Assembly (NCBI GenBank): GCA_028724265.1
Contig: JAQYDG010000002.1
Span: 1 to 33,614, forward strand
From: Actinomycetaceae bacterium
GTDB lineage: Bacteria; Actinomycetota; Actinomycetes; Actinomycetales; Actinomycetaceae
DNA: 33,614 nucleotides
Reading direction: 5' to 3'
The translations under genes were made by a program, and so were the position numbers. Positions within the stretch are counted from its first letter, which is position 1, and each line of letters opens with the position of its first letter. This document shows, in pieces, positions 1-8,140 of this stretch. The notes under the pieces are model-generated. The model was not told the DNA's origin. It did not search any database and saw nothing but the letters and a program-made list of their open reading frames with translations.

Positions 1-38
1 ATAGCGGCAAAAGTTCCTCGATGTATCGTTGCTGTTAT

Positions 39-245
39 TTACTGATCTTTTTCATCCGGCAACAAATCTGAAGCATATTCGAGAAAAATGCCCGTAAAAA
101 GAATAGAAATAGCAAAATTCTGCCACTCACGATGAACAGCAAAAGCGATCGTAAGCGGAATTTGAAGGACAACGATAACTATCAGAGCGTAGAAACCAAA
201 CTTCTCCCACTTTGAATCCCACTTTGGAGTCTTCGTCATATTCAC
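39..245 (-). CDS. Small two-TM membrane protein (possible immunity protein)
   Basis: A 68-residue protein starting at GTG 245 (ATG at 239 is an alternative two codons later). It has a charged N-terminus rich in Lys and Trp, a hydrophobic segment at about residues 16-34, a short REW-containing loop, a second hydrophobic segment at about 43-58 and an acidic tail (LLPDEKDQ). It begins 8 bp after the stop codon of the secreted peptide gene upstream, so the two should be co-transcribed. The layout (charged start, TM, REW-type loop, TM, polar tail) recurs in the two-TM proteins at 30246 and 31594 and more loosely at 27215, each next to a peptide or secreted-protein gene. A membrane immunity protein for the adjacent peptide is the natural reading, but no family was recognised, so the function is inference. 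Confidence 0.6.
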   Translation of the reverse strand: MNMTKTPKWDSKWEKFGFYALIVIVVLQIPLTIAFAVHREWQNFAISILFTGIFLEYASDLLPDEKDQ

Positions 246-253
246 TATCCGTT

Positions 254-457
254 CTATCTACAATTATTCACGATCGTGCTGATGCCGAGTATATCGGATG
301 CATCACTGAAAGCGGTGGTGTAGGGCTGCTCCAGCGTCTGACCTACGCTTGTCACCTCCCTATCCATCTCGGATGCATGCGCAACACCTGGAATCATTGT
401 CATTACTATCGTTGCAGAGACACAGTATGCGACGACCTTGACTGCGGCTTTATGCAT
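254..457 (-). CDS. Short secreted peptide precursor
   Basis: A 67-residue product with a clear Sec signal peptide: basic start (MHKAAVKV), hydrophobic core to about residue 25 and likely cleavage after AHA. The mature peptide would be about 39 residues, acidic near its start, ending ISTIVNNCR with one cysteine three residues from the hydrophobic C-terminal part. I chose ATG 457 because AGGGTG lies 8 bases upstream; GTG 463 would add two residues. The two-TM gene follows 8 bp downstream, and the HK1/RR1 pair is transcribed divergently. It could be a signalling peptide sensed by HK1, a bacteriocin, or both; the sequence alone does not decide. It resembles no family I recognise. Confidence 0.6.
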   Translation of the reverse strand: MHKAAVKVVAYCVSATIVMTMIPGVAHASEMDREVTSVGQTLEQPYTTAFSDASDILGISTIVNNCR

Positions 458-566
458 TTTCACATCACCCTGTTTCTTTCATCGTTCAGCAACGAGCGAC
501 GACAACCCCTTTGCAGCTTCGCACCCGTGCCACTATGAAACCGTATCCGCACGCAGCCCTGCGGCA

Positions 567-584
567 TATCGACAAACGTTGACA
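567..584. promoter_or_regulatory. Degenerate copy of the TACCGA-N6-TCGGTA operator
   Basis: The plus-strand 18-mer starting TATCGACAAACG matches the strong palindrome core at 27721-27738 at 13 of 18 positions by my count, including the run CGACAAA. On the minus strand a TAxxxT box (TACGGT, 545-540) lies 30.5 bp from the site centre, close to the 31.5 bp seen at the two better sites. This would place the promoter of the secreted peptide gene about 80 bp upstream of its start. It overlaps a separate 15-bp perfect palindrome at 575-589 (7-bp arms AACGTTG/CAACGTT, 1-bp spacer). The similarity is suggestive, not conclusive. Confidence 0.4.
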
Positions 585-684
585 ACGTTGTTGATACTTC
601 CGATCCCATACATCTATGACTGACGAACCAGCGCGGAGCTCAACGTTCTCGATGATGCACCACTAGTTCTCTATTCGTCTGCCT

Positions 685-690
685 TATAAT
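685..690 (+). promoter_or_regulatory. Consensus -10 box for HK1/RR1
   Basis: A perfect TATAAT lies 31 bp before the first candidate start codon of HK1. No good -35 hexamer is present at the normal 17-bp spacing, so the promoter may be weak or activator-dependent. Confidence 0.5.
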
Positions 691-720
691 AGGGATGAAC
701 AATTCAGCTGCCAAGGTGCG

Positions 721-1899
721 TTGAAGGTGCAAACGTTGTTATCTAGCCTCACGAAACTGTATCACCGTATATTCCAGCAATATACGCCTGAATCCAGTTT
801 TCGCGGAGCAATGTACCGTACAGTTGCTCTACTGATTCTTGTGTGTGAAACCGGATTGTTTCTTTCCGGGCAATACCACGATGCTACCTCGATTGCCATC
901 GTCATCGCTTATTGCCAGATCCTTCGCACAGCATGCTCCTTCGCTCCCGTCAGCGAAATAGTGTTTGCACTTCTCTATACCATCGTGGCCGCAACGCCGC
1001 TTGGCTCAGACGTGATGTTTGGTTTCTTCGGCATGTATGCTGTGTGTATCGAATGGCTTGTTCGCTCGTGGTATCTTCCTTCCATCGCCTTTTTCGTTTC
1101 GTCACAGGTCTTAGCGGCACTCACACAATCTGATGGCCTGAAAACGTCAGTTATCAGTTTCCTCGTCGGAACGGTGATTATTATTGTTTCCGCTTATTCG
1201 ATCAGAAACCACCGCTCACAAATGGCGAGAGTAACGTCACAAGCTCAAGCAGACGTTGATGCTGCACATAAGGCAAGCGACCAACTCCGCCAAGATTTAG
1301 CAGTATTACTGCACGACTCCACTGCCAAGGATCTCTCACGCATCGCCCTGATATCCCGCGACCTTCAATCCGAATATCCTGATGAGCCTTTGCTTGCTCA
1401 GCTCGCAGATATCGCTTCTAGCGCTTCGCGTCGAGTTCGGCCGCTGATCCTGAACCTCACTATTCAGCCACACGCGGATACGCTGACCACCATCATCGCA
1501 CATGCTCAACAGATGCTTGCCACGCGTTCAATCACACTCGACGTCGATATTCCTGATATGCTCGACGCTCTGATTTCGCCACAATCTCAGCAGTGCCGGA
1601 TTGCAGGGCTAGTTGTACGTGAAGGAGCAACGAATATTCTCAAATATGCACCGCGCGGTTCTGCAGCATCCCTCGACATCGTTGATGACGGTATTGCTCT
1701 TTGCATCACATTGAGCAATACGGTATCAGATAACGTCCAAGAAGGAATGACCGGTGGCTTTGGTCTTAGGCATCTGGATGAGCAGGTTGCTGCTATCGAT
1801 GGAACCCTCTCACATATGAATCTCGACGGAAATTGGATTGTGTACGCTACTATTCCTCACGAAAGGACAGCTGATGCAATCACGCCAACCACCAACTAG
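721..1899 (+). CDS. Membrane sensor histidine kinase (NarL-type partner), HK1
   Basis: A 392-residue kinase. About five hydrophobic segments fill residues 33-160, followed by a short coiled linker and a HisKA_3-type dimerisation box with the phospho-acceptor in LLHDSTAKDLS (His198). The ATPase domain follows, with an N-box containing EGATNILKYAP and a GFGLRHL glycine-rich lid. There is no large extracellular domain, so the ligand is probably sensed by the membrane region, as in peptide-sensing kinases. The start is uncertain: TTG 721 has AAGG only 4 bases upstream, whereas GTG 727 has a better spacing. RR1 overlaps its 3' end. HK2 (28024) is a clear paralogue with the same HDxTAKDL box. Confidence 0.88.
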   Translation: MKVQTLLSSLTKLYHRIFQQYTPESSFRGAMYRTVALLILVCETGLFLSGQYHDATSIAIVIAYCQILRTACSFAPVSEIVFALLYTIVAATPLGSDVMFGFFGMYAVCIEWLVRSWYLPSIAFFVSSQVLAALTQSDGLKTSVISFLVGTVIIIVSAYSIRNHRSQMARVTSQAQADVDAAHKASDQLRQDLAVLLHDSTAKDLSRIALISRDLQSEYPDEPLLAQLADIASSASRRVRPLILNLTIQPHADTLTTIIAHAQQMLATRSITLDVDIPDMLDALISPQSQQCRIAGLVVREGATNILKYAPRGSAASLDIVDDGIALCITLSNTVSDNVQEGMTGGFGLRHLDEQVAAIDGTLSHMNLDGNWIVYATIPHERTADAITPTTN

Positions 1900-2593
1900 G
1901 CCGATTCGTCTTCTGCTCGCGGATGACGATCCTCTCGTCATCCGTCACCTCGGAAGTATCCTTAATAAGCAGGAAGAACTGGAACTCGTTGCCACCGCCG
2001 GCAATGGCGCTCAGGCAATCGCTCAGGCGTCGCTTCATACTATTGATGTGGCTCTGATCGATGTCGATATGCCTGTACTAGATGGACTCCAGACGGCAAA
2101 AGCCCTGGCATCTACGCACCCTCATATTGCAATTGTGATGCTGACAGCCTTTGAACACAAACAATCCCTTGCTGCTGCCCTTCAACGAGGGGTTCGCGGC
2201 TTCCTCACAAAAGATATCGCGACGAAAGACATGGTCGAGCAGATCAAGCTTGCATTCGACGGTTATACCGTGCTCGGGCCAAAACCCACTCAAATTCTTA
2301 CATCCACTTATTTAGCGACACAGCATGCCAGCACAGACTTCGCCGGTTTCGTGGATGCCGTAAACCACTTGCCATCCCGCTTTCTCCCGGTTTTCGAAGC
2401 GATGACACGCGGACTAACGAACAAGAGGATTGCGCAGGAACTCGGGCTTTCTGAAGCGACCGTGCGCACGTATGCATCGCATATTCTTCAGCTGACGAAC
2501 ACTCACAATAGAGGCGAACTCGCATTTACTGCGGCGAAGGCCGGTATGATGCATCCGGCACGTACGGACGCTCCGCAACCATTATCGGCGTAG
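1874..2593 (+). CDS. LuxR/NarL-family response regulator, RR1
   Basis: A 239-residue regulator with an N-terminal receiver domain (acidic pocket ADDD at residues 16-19, phospho-acceptor Asp63 in LIDVDMP, Lys in FLTKD). The C-terminal LuxR-type helix-turn-helix reads GLTNKRIAQELGLSEATVR. I chose ATG 1874, which has GAAAGGA about 7 bases upstream; this overlaps the HK1 coding end by 26 bp and implies translational coupling. It is a close paralogue of RR2 (29195): FEH, GVRGFLTKDI, PT(Q/E)ILT and RGELA are shared. Its last 12 bp overlap the end of the convergent MprF-like gene. The likely target is the peptide promoter across the divergent region at 464-720. Confidence 0.9.
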   Translation: MQSRQPPTRPIRLLLADDDPLVIRHLGSILNKQEELELVATAGNGAQAIAQASLHTIDVALIDVDMPVLDGLQTAKALASTHPHIAIVMLTAFEHKQSLAAALQRGVRGFLTKDIATKDMVEQIKLAFDGYTVLGPKPTQILTSTYLATQHASTDFAGFVDAVNHLPSRFLPVFEAMTRGLTNKRIAQELGLSEATVRTYASHILQLTNTHNRGELAFTAAKAGMMHPARTDAPQPLSA

Positions 2594-5176
2594 GGATTTG
2601 ACCCACAACATAGCAGCTCTGCGAGCCTCACGTCCGCTGATGCGAGGCAGATAACACGCAACCACTGCGAGCCCGATCGAGCCGAGGGAGAGTTCATCCC
2701 GGTACTTGAGGTACCAACCGCCGTGGGTTGGGCAGAATTTTTCTTTGGACGCCGCAAGGGCTCGAAAACCGTAGAGCGGCTCCATCATCGTTCCCGTTTT
2801 TTGAAGAGCCTGCTGAACGACGTTCGTCTGTGATTCTTGTTCGTCGTGTGATGGCGCTAAAGGAGCTCCAGAAAGCGACACCCATTCAATACCCATCTGC
2901 ACAGCAACCGGGACGATTTCACCCAGCAAGAATTCAATAGAAGACCGGAACCCCCGCGAATCACGACGCATCACGTCCAAGGTGTATCCCACAAGCGATC
3001 CCTCCTGATACACCGGGAGCCAACTTGTGACGGCATGCAAACGCTCATCGGGTCCCACGGCGAGCAGGAGCTTCGTCCCTTCAACGCTCAGCTCGTCAAC
3101 CGTTCCCAGCGTGAAGCCCATTTCCGGAAGCGCCTTCTGTGCAACCCATTCTTCCGAAAGAGTCACAACCTTCTCCCGCATCTCAACCGACAGATCGGAC
3201 CACTGGGTCCATACGGCCTCAATACCCTCTTTCTTCGCGTTGTTTCGAGCTGTCCGCACGTTTTGGAATTTCTTACCCGTGAACTTTACAGACGTATCCA
3301 GCATCGATTCTTCTGCCACATGAAGAGAATGGAACCCAGGGCGCACAAAGCTTTCACGAACCGAATACCAGGCAACAATCCACCCATGCGCTGACGCGAA
3401 GTGCTCGAATGCCGCGGCAAGTTCATCCAGACGCTCAGAATCTGATACTTCCTGCGGTGCTTCTTGCAGTTCGCCAGAGGAAGCTAACTGCGCATCGTGA
3501 TCATGTGCGTCATGCGATACGCCATCTGAATTACCATCTGAAAGGTCGTGCGAGCCACGGGAGTCGGCCGAGTCATGATCAGCCAACAACACTGGCTCGC
3601 CCAGTGTGACCGCCACACCACCGTGAACCCGATACGCAACGTATCCCAGGGAGTGGAAGAAATACGAATTTCCATGCCACAGCGTCATGAAGGAGAGATG
3701 ATCCCCGCTCCCGTGCTCCAGAATCTGGCGCGCACGGCGCTGATCAACAGCACTGTGCGGGGTACGTGCGAACCCGATCAACGCGAAGAGTGCGAGTGCA
3801 CACACTGCCCAAAAGACGATACCGGTCCATGCGAATACCGTCCATCCTGCTCGGCTGGTCGGAACGAAATGTGTTGGCAGCGATGCAGCAGTAATCGGCG
3901 GCAATAATCGCGCCGGGAATTCAGCTATCATCGCCTCAACGGTTGGCCGAGGCCGCAGCTGGTCAAGGACGATCACCATGCCAACGCCCCACACGACGAT
4001 GCTCGCCGCAAGTCCACCAGCCAGCCGACGGACAAAAGTGCGGACGTCCTGCGACGAGACGCGGGACGTGAAAAGCGCTCTGGTACGGAGCAGGAGCACG
4101 ATACTCACAATCCACGGGATTAACATCACCGTCGCAATCATGACGAATGATAATCCCGAGGAAAACACGGCTCGCTGATACGCCAACTGACCGAGCACAG
4201 AAACGATAATCACTATTTGCGCAGCCACAGACCCTATCCATGCGGCTCGTTTGGCACGCACAAGGCCATATGCCAACACCAGCTGAACGAGGATCAGCAT
4301 CAGGTTCTGCAAGAAGAAACCAAGGCCGCGCATATGGCGCAAACTCGTCAGCGCCTGGCACTGGATCGTCTGATATGCAGCACATGATGTTTGGCTCAAC
4401 GACGGATCAGTGAATGGCTGCCATATCATTGCGCTCGTCCGCGTGAAAACACCGAGTGAATGGGGATGCAATCCACCTAAAAGCGGGGCTATCGCCACTG
4501 CAGCAATAAGGAAAGCGACGAGCACGCGACGCTCACGAACCGACGCAACCGGGCGGTGAAATACCTTTTCGCCCTTCACAATTGTGCTTGCGATCATGCT
4601 GCCGACCGCAGCCGTCAGACCGACGACGTTCGTCACAGAGGCTATAAACAACACCTGGGTCACGCACACCGTGAAAATCACTAAGCGTATGCGCCGTTTC
4701 CACAAAGTGCTCATCCATGCGGTAGCGCATGCAATGGTTCCATACATCCACGCCACCGGTGAGAGGTAAATGTCCGCACCGAAATGCGGGTGCAGGAATG
4801 ACGAACCCGTCAACGGCATCGGGGCAAGCCAGAGTCCCAACGGAACAAACACAAACTGGCTGGCTATCCCGACAACGGCGAAACGCGCCGATCCCAGCCT
4901 GCGTTCTGCAGCAAAGCTAAAAATAATGACACCGAGCGTCGAGGAAAGAACTCCCGCGAGCGACGCGCTCGTCAGACCAGACGTGAACAGACGTACGAAC
5001 CGCAAATCCCCGTGTGCCGCAAGGCCAAGCGCAGCTTTCAGCGCAGCGTGGTTGCCCTCATAAACGACGAAGAGCACCCACATCGTCACCAGCAACACGC
5101 ACGACACGGGTGCTGAAACGACGATTCTCTTCGTTCCCTTCGCTAACCCCGTCAGCCAGCCTGACACCTTGTTCAT
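2582..5176 (-). CDS. MprF-like aminoacyl-phosphatidylglycerol synthase with rhomboid-like N-terminus
   Basis: An 864-residue membrane protein. Residues 1-205 have a rhomboid-like layout (VRLFTSGLTS..., then AAERRLGSARF) without evident protease residues. Further TM segments run to about 470. From about 475 to 850 lies a DUF2156/LPG-synthase-type transferase domain (MTLWHGNSYFF, then YRVHGGVAVTLGEPVLL). Enzymes of this family move an amino acid from aminoacyl-tRNA to phosphatidylglycerol, lowering the negative surface charge and protecting against cationic peptides. The amino acid (Lys, Ala or other) cannot be told from sequence. Odd feature: a hydrophilic Asp/His/Ser-rich tract at residues 533-582 interrupts the domain after the GEPVL motif. 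AGGAGAG lies 12 bases before ATG 5176. The gene starts 4 bp after the esterase ends, so they form one operon. Confidence 0.85.
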   Translation of the reverse strand: MNKVSGWLTGLAKGTKRIVVSAPVSCVLLVTMWVLFVVYEGNHAALKAALGLAAHGDLRFVRLFTSGLTSASLAGVLSSTLGVIIFSFAAERRLGSARFAVVGIASQFVFVPLGLWLAPMPLTGSSFLHPHFGADIYLSPVAWMYGTIACATAWMSTLWKRRIRLVIFTVCVTQVLFIASVTNVVGLTAAVGSMIASTIVKGEKVFHRPVASVRERRVLVAFLIAAVAIAPLLGGLHPHSLGVFTRTSAMIWQPFTDPSLSQTSCAAYQTIQCQALTSLRHMRGLGFFLQNLMLILVQLVLAYGLVRAKRAAWIGSVAAQIVIIVSVLGQLAYQRAVFSSGLSFVMIATVMLIPWIVSIVLLLRTRALFTSRVSSQDVRTFVRRLAGGLAASIVVWGVGMVIVLDQLRPRPTVEAMIAEFPARLLPPITAASLPTHFVPTSRAGWTVFAWTGIVFWAVCALALFALIGFARTPHSAVDQRRARQILEHGSGDHLSFMTLWHGNSYFFHSLGYVAYRVHGGVAVTLGEPVLLADHDSADSRGSHDLSDGNSDGVSHDAHDHDAQLASSGELQEAPQEVSDSERLDELAAAFEHFASAHGWIVAWYSVRESFVRPGFHSLHVAEESMLDTSVKFTGKKFQNVRTARNNAKKEGIEAVWTQWSDLSVEMREKVVTLSEEWVAQKALPEMGFTLGTVDELSVEGTKLLLAVGPDERLHAVTSWLPVYQEGSLVGYTLDVMRRDSRGFRSSIEFLLGEIVPVAVQMGIEWVSLSGAPLAPSHDEQESQTNVVQQALQKTGTMMEPLYGFRALAASKEKFCPTHGGWYLKYRDELSLGSIGLAVVACYLPRISGREARRAAMLWVKSLRR

Positions 5177-5180
5177 CTAT

Positions 5181-6509
5181 CTATCGCTCTCCTGCATGTT
5201 CGCTGCTCCACGTCTCAGTGATGCCACCATGAGCCGCAATATCGGGCAACACCAAACGGAGGGCACGGCGCCACACGCCGTACGAATGCCCCCCAGGGAC
5301 TGTTGTGACACTCACCTTGACGGAGGCTCGACGTGCCAAATCCGCAAGCTTATTCTGCGCCTGCTGTGCACTGCTGTCCGTCATGCCTGCTACAAAAATC
5401 CCTTCAGTATGCCGGAAACGGGGTGAACGATCCTTGGCTGCTTTCCGGAAAATAGATGCAGGGTTCGTTTGCTCGAACCGGGCAGCGTCACCTCCGAAGA
5501 TTTTATCAATAGTCTGCTTTTTGCTGCCAGCGAGCGCCTCGTATGAGCCTGAAAAATCAACAAACATTCCATACGAATCCGGCGCATTCGCCACTACATG
5601 GAGCGCACACGTTCCTCCATAGGAAAGACCCGCGATTGCCCATGTCTTCTGATCCGGATTCACATGGAACTTATCTTTAATCAAAGCCGGTACATCGTAG
5701 GCAAGGTACGTATGAATTTTTTTGGTCGGCCCATCCGAACATGCTGGATCGTCGAAAGTGCTGCCTGTGCCGTCCACTGAGATCATCAGAGGCGTCACGC
5801 CACCATGTTCCCTGCCGTAGTCGCGCGCGATCGTTGCAGCATCACCGGAGTTGAACCAGTTATCTGGGCTCCCAGGACTGCCGGAAAGGAGAACGAGCAC
5901 GGGCAGTTGAACACCACGGCGCCAATACGCCGGAGGAACGTAGGCAAATGCATCGCGCGCATCGAAATGAGACGATGTTCCAGCCAGAGGAACCTTCACA
6001 ATCAGGCCCGTCGGCTCCCCTGCCCGCTCCGGCGGGCGCGAGAGCGTGGAGAACTCCTGATACGTCACTTTTTCGGCGACATGAGACGGGAAAAAGGAGG
6101 CCACATTGGGATGTTCTTGATACGTCAGGTTGGCTACCAAATATGTGCTCACCACTCCAACCACAGCAAGCAAAGCCATAGCCCAGCGTTTCCCGCGCAG
6201 CAATAGGACACCGAGCAACGCCAGCATCGCACCAAAAACGCCGACAAAAATCCACCAAGGAACTTCATCCGGGTAAGGATTCGGCCACACTTCAAACGCA
6301 AAGCAGGCCACGCCACTCACCGCTGCCGCGCCCAGAACGATAGCCCATGCACGAATACGTACCCAACGGGCTTCTTTTCCTCCAGACGCCGACACCTTGC
6401 GTACTGACCGAATAATCAGCGCCAGGCTCAGCGTAATCACCAAGAATACGAGCACCCAGATCACAATCTTGGCTGGCTGATCGACAAGCGAGATACGTAG
6501 CAAATTCAT
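5181..6509 (-). CDS. Membrane-anchored esterase (alpha/beta hydrolase), possible aminoacyl-PG hydrolase
   Basis: A 442-residue protein with four TM segments (about 15-34, 53-72, 86-105 and 108-126) followed by a putative-esterase domain. The nucleophile is Ser296 in GLSYGG, the oxyanion region is LLSGSPGSPDNW, and a histidine near the end (PGGHSYGVW) fits the catalytic base. The domain should face the outside. I prefer ATG 6509 because the protein from there begins sensibly before TM1; the frame stays open to ATG 6572, and neither start has a good Shine-Dalgarno sequence. In Corynebacterium an aminoacyl-PG synthase is encoded beside an esterase that removes the amino acid, so this gene, 4 bp from the MprF-like gene, could do the same. 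That substrate is inference. Confidence 0.75.
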   Translation of the reverse strand: MNLLRISLVDQPAKIVIWVLVFLVITLSLALIIRSVRKVSASGGKEARWVRIRAWAIVLGAAAVSGVACFAFEVWPNPYPDEVPWWIFVGVFGAMLALLGVLLLRGKRWAMALLAVVGVVSTYLVANLTYQEHPNVASFFPSHVAEKVTYQEFSTLSRPPERAGEPTGLIVKVPLAGTSSHFDARDAFAYVPPAYWRRGVQLPVLVLLSGSPGSPDNWFNSGDAATIARDYGREHGGVTPLMISVDGTGSTFDDPACSDGPTKKIHTYLAYDVPALIKDKFHVNPDQKTWAIAGLSYGGTCALHVVANAPDSYGMFVDFSGSYEALAGSKKQTIDKIFGGDAARFEQTNPASIFRKAAKDRSPRFRHTEGIFVAGMTDSSAQQAQNKLADLARRASVKVSVTTVPGGHSYGVWRRALRLVLPDIAAHGGITETWSSEHAGER

Positions 6510-6667
6510 GCCCCCTATTATGCAAGATCCCCTGAGATCTGCTGCGCTTGCCGCGCCCCAGACGCTCACCATTCCCCACTCATCCCAGCCATTGTCATGT
6601 CAATCCCAGCATTCACGCAGGAAACTCCCTCCATACATGACAAACTGCACATGCAACACATGACGAA

Positions 6668-6698
6668 CAGCACACTGCACACACAGTACAGTGTGCTG
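6668..6698 (-). terminator. Hairpin after the ABC exporter operon
   Basis: Perfect 10-bp arms CAGCACACTG (6668-6677) and CAGTGTGCTG (6689-6698) flank an 11-base loop, 15 bp beyond the permease stop codon. There is no U-run on the minus-strand transcript, so this is a candidate terminator or an mRNA 3' stabiliser, lying before the esterase-MprF operon. Confidence 0.45.
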
Positions 6699-6712
6699 CG
6701 GGAGATTGCGTG

Positions 6713-8140
6713 CTAGTCGTTCCTGCGCGACTGCGCCAAGAGGAGGCGCCGTTCGATCGGGCGCGTCAGCAGTACCGGGATCACCGTGATCACCACACCG
6801 AGAAGCAACATGGGCAGAAGAACCTGACCGTTCTTCATCTGCCCATGGGTAAAGCTCAGTCCGGGCAGTACTCCGACGCCAACCGCCAGCAGAATCGTCA
6901 CTACAAACGGCCACATCACCTGCTGCATGCGTGTTCGATACATCAGCTTCATAGGTGCACCCATGTGGATCAGCGCCCGTTCTTCGCTAACGCGATCAAA
7001 AACGTCCGACGCCTGTTGAACCATCGTTGACACCGCGCCGATCACAAGGCTAAACGCGAAAGCGATAATCACGCCCGTCACAATATCGTTCGTCAACGCA
7101 CGCTGAAACACAACGTTCGGATCCCCGGAACCAGAACTGGCCGACCTGCTCGCAGCCTCGCTCAGGCTAATCTTCGCAAGCGATGAGACTACGCCAGCAA
7201 CAAATCCCATCAAAACAACGCCGGAAATATTCCGCCACGCCGAACGAGGATCGTCAATCACACGGCGAGCAGCCAGCAGTGCCGCAGGCGACCTGCGCGC
7301 CAAACCGACCCGCGCAGTCAGCTGCACAAACAGAGGTCCGGCGACAGAGAACGCGAATGCCAACCCGCACAGAATCAGCACCATGATGGCAACCGTTCGC
7401 ATCGCCTCGTTCGCGGAGGCAGGAAGAGGAAGCACGTTAAACACGATCACTGCGAGGGCGATCACCGCAACGAGAATCACGAATCGCCACATCCGCATGG
7501 CGCGCGGCGTCACTCGACGAGCCACTCCCAACGGCGAAATCGACACTTGGATGAGTCCGAGCATCGTCGACGCTGATGCCAAAAGAGCCAGAACGCCAAA
7601 CACAAGGAGGAATCCCCACCAGGGAAGAAGCATTTCTGCGTATCGAATCGGCTCAGTTTCAAAACTCACTGCGTGCCACGCCGGCAAGGACACCAGATAG
7701 AGCACCAGTCCGACCACAAAGCCCACCACGTACTGCACGAGTGTTTCGAACACAGACATCCTCTGTACTTGGCCAGCCGTCATTCCTACTAAACGGAGTG
7801 CAGCTAACCGTTTCGAGCGCCCCTGCGCACCGAGGCGAGCCGCTCCTGCGCCCAGCGTCAACAGCGGAACAATAAGCAGAGCCAGAGCGAAAACAGCGAA
7901 GAGCACCTCCATCGCTCCTGTGCCGCGCGCCAAGCCGCTAGGCAGCCCAAGGTTTCCCGACATCACAGCATCGATGGTGGATCTGCGCCTCAGAAACATT
8001 GCGAGCCCGCCGAAAACCGTCAGCATCAGGAAGGAAGACGCGGCGAACGAAATCACCGCGAACGCATCTAACAGCGCCGTCCCGCGTCTGCTATGCAGGC
8101 GGGCGGACGCAAGTTTTGAGGCAAGTTCTATCATGCTCAT
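6713..8140 (-). CDS. FtsX/MacB-type ABC transporter permease
   Basis: A 475-residue permease with an N-terminal TM segment (about 28-50), a cluster at 75-215, a middle pair at about 220-290 and a C-terminal FtsX-type core with three TM segments from about 350. The motifs RLGAQGRSKRLAALRLVGMT and RVSEERALIHMGAP are typical of the cytoplasmic loops of FtsX-domain permeases that extrude peptides or lipids. The start overlaps the end of the ATPase gene by 4 bp (ATGA). With the HK/RR pair transcribed divergently at 9130, it forms a module commonly associated with antimicrobial peptide sensing and efflux. The substrate is unknown. Confidence 0.88.
   Translation of the reverse strand: MSMIELASKLASARLHSRRGTALLDAFAVISFAASSFLMLTVFGGLAMFLRRRSTIDAVMSGNLGLPSGLARGTGAMEVLFAVFALALLIVPLLTLGAGAARLGAQGRSKRLAALRLVGMTAGQVQRMSVFETLVQYVVGFVVGLVLYLVSLPAWHAVSFETEPIRYAEMLLPWWGFLLVFGVLALLASASTMLGLIQVSISPLGVARRVTPRAMRMWRFVILVAVIALAVIVFNVLPLPASANEAMRTVAIMVLILCGLAFAFSVAGPLFVQLTARVGLARRSPAALLAARRVIDDPRSAWRNISGVVLMGFVAGVVSSLAKISLSEAASRSASSGSGDPNVVFQRALTNDIVTGVIIAFAFSLVIGAVSTMVQQASDVFDRVSEERALIHMGAPMKLMYRTRMQQVMWPFVVTILLAVGVGVLPGLSFTHGQMKNGQVLLPMLLLGVVITVIPVLLTRPIERRLLLAQSRRND

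Noticed and set aside
212-538. 108-codon plus-strand frame at the left end
   Set aside because: It is antisense to the secreted peptide gene, which has a clear signal peptide and an adjacent partner gene.
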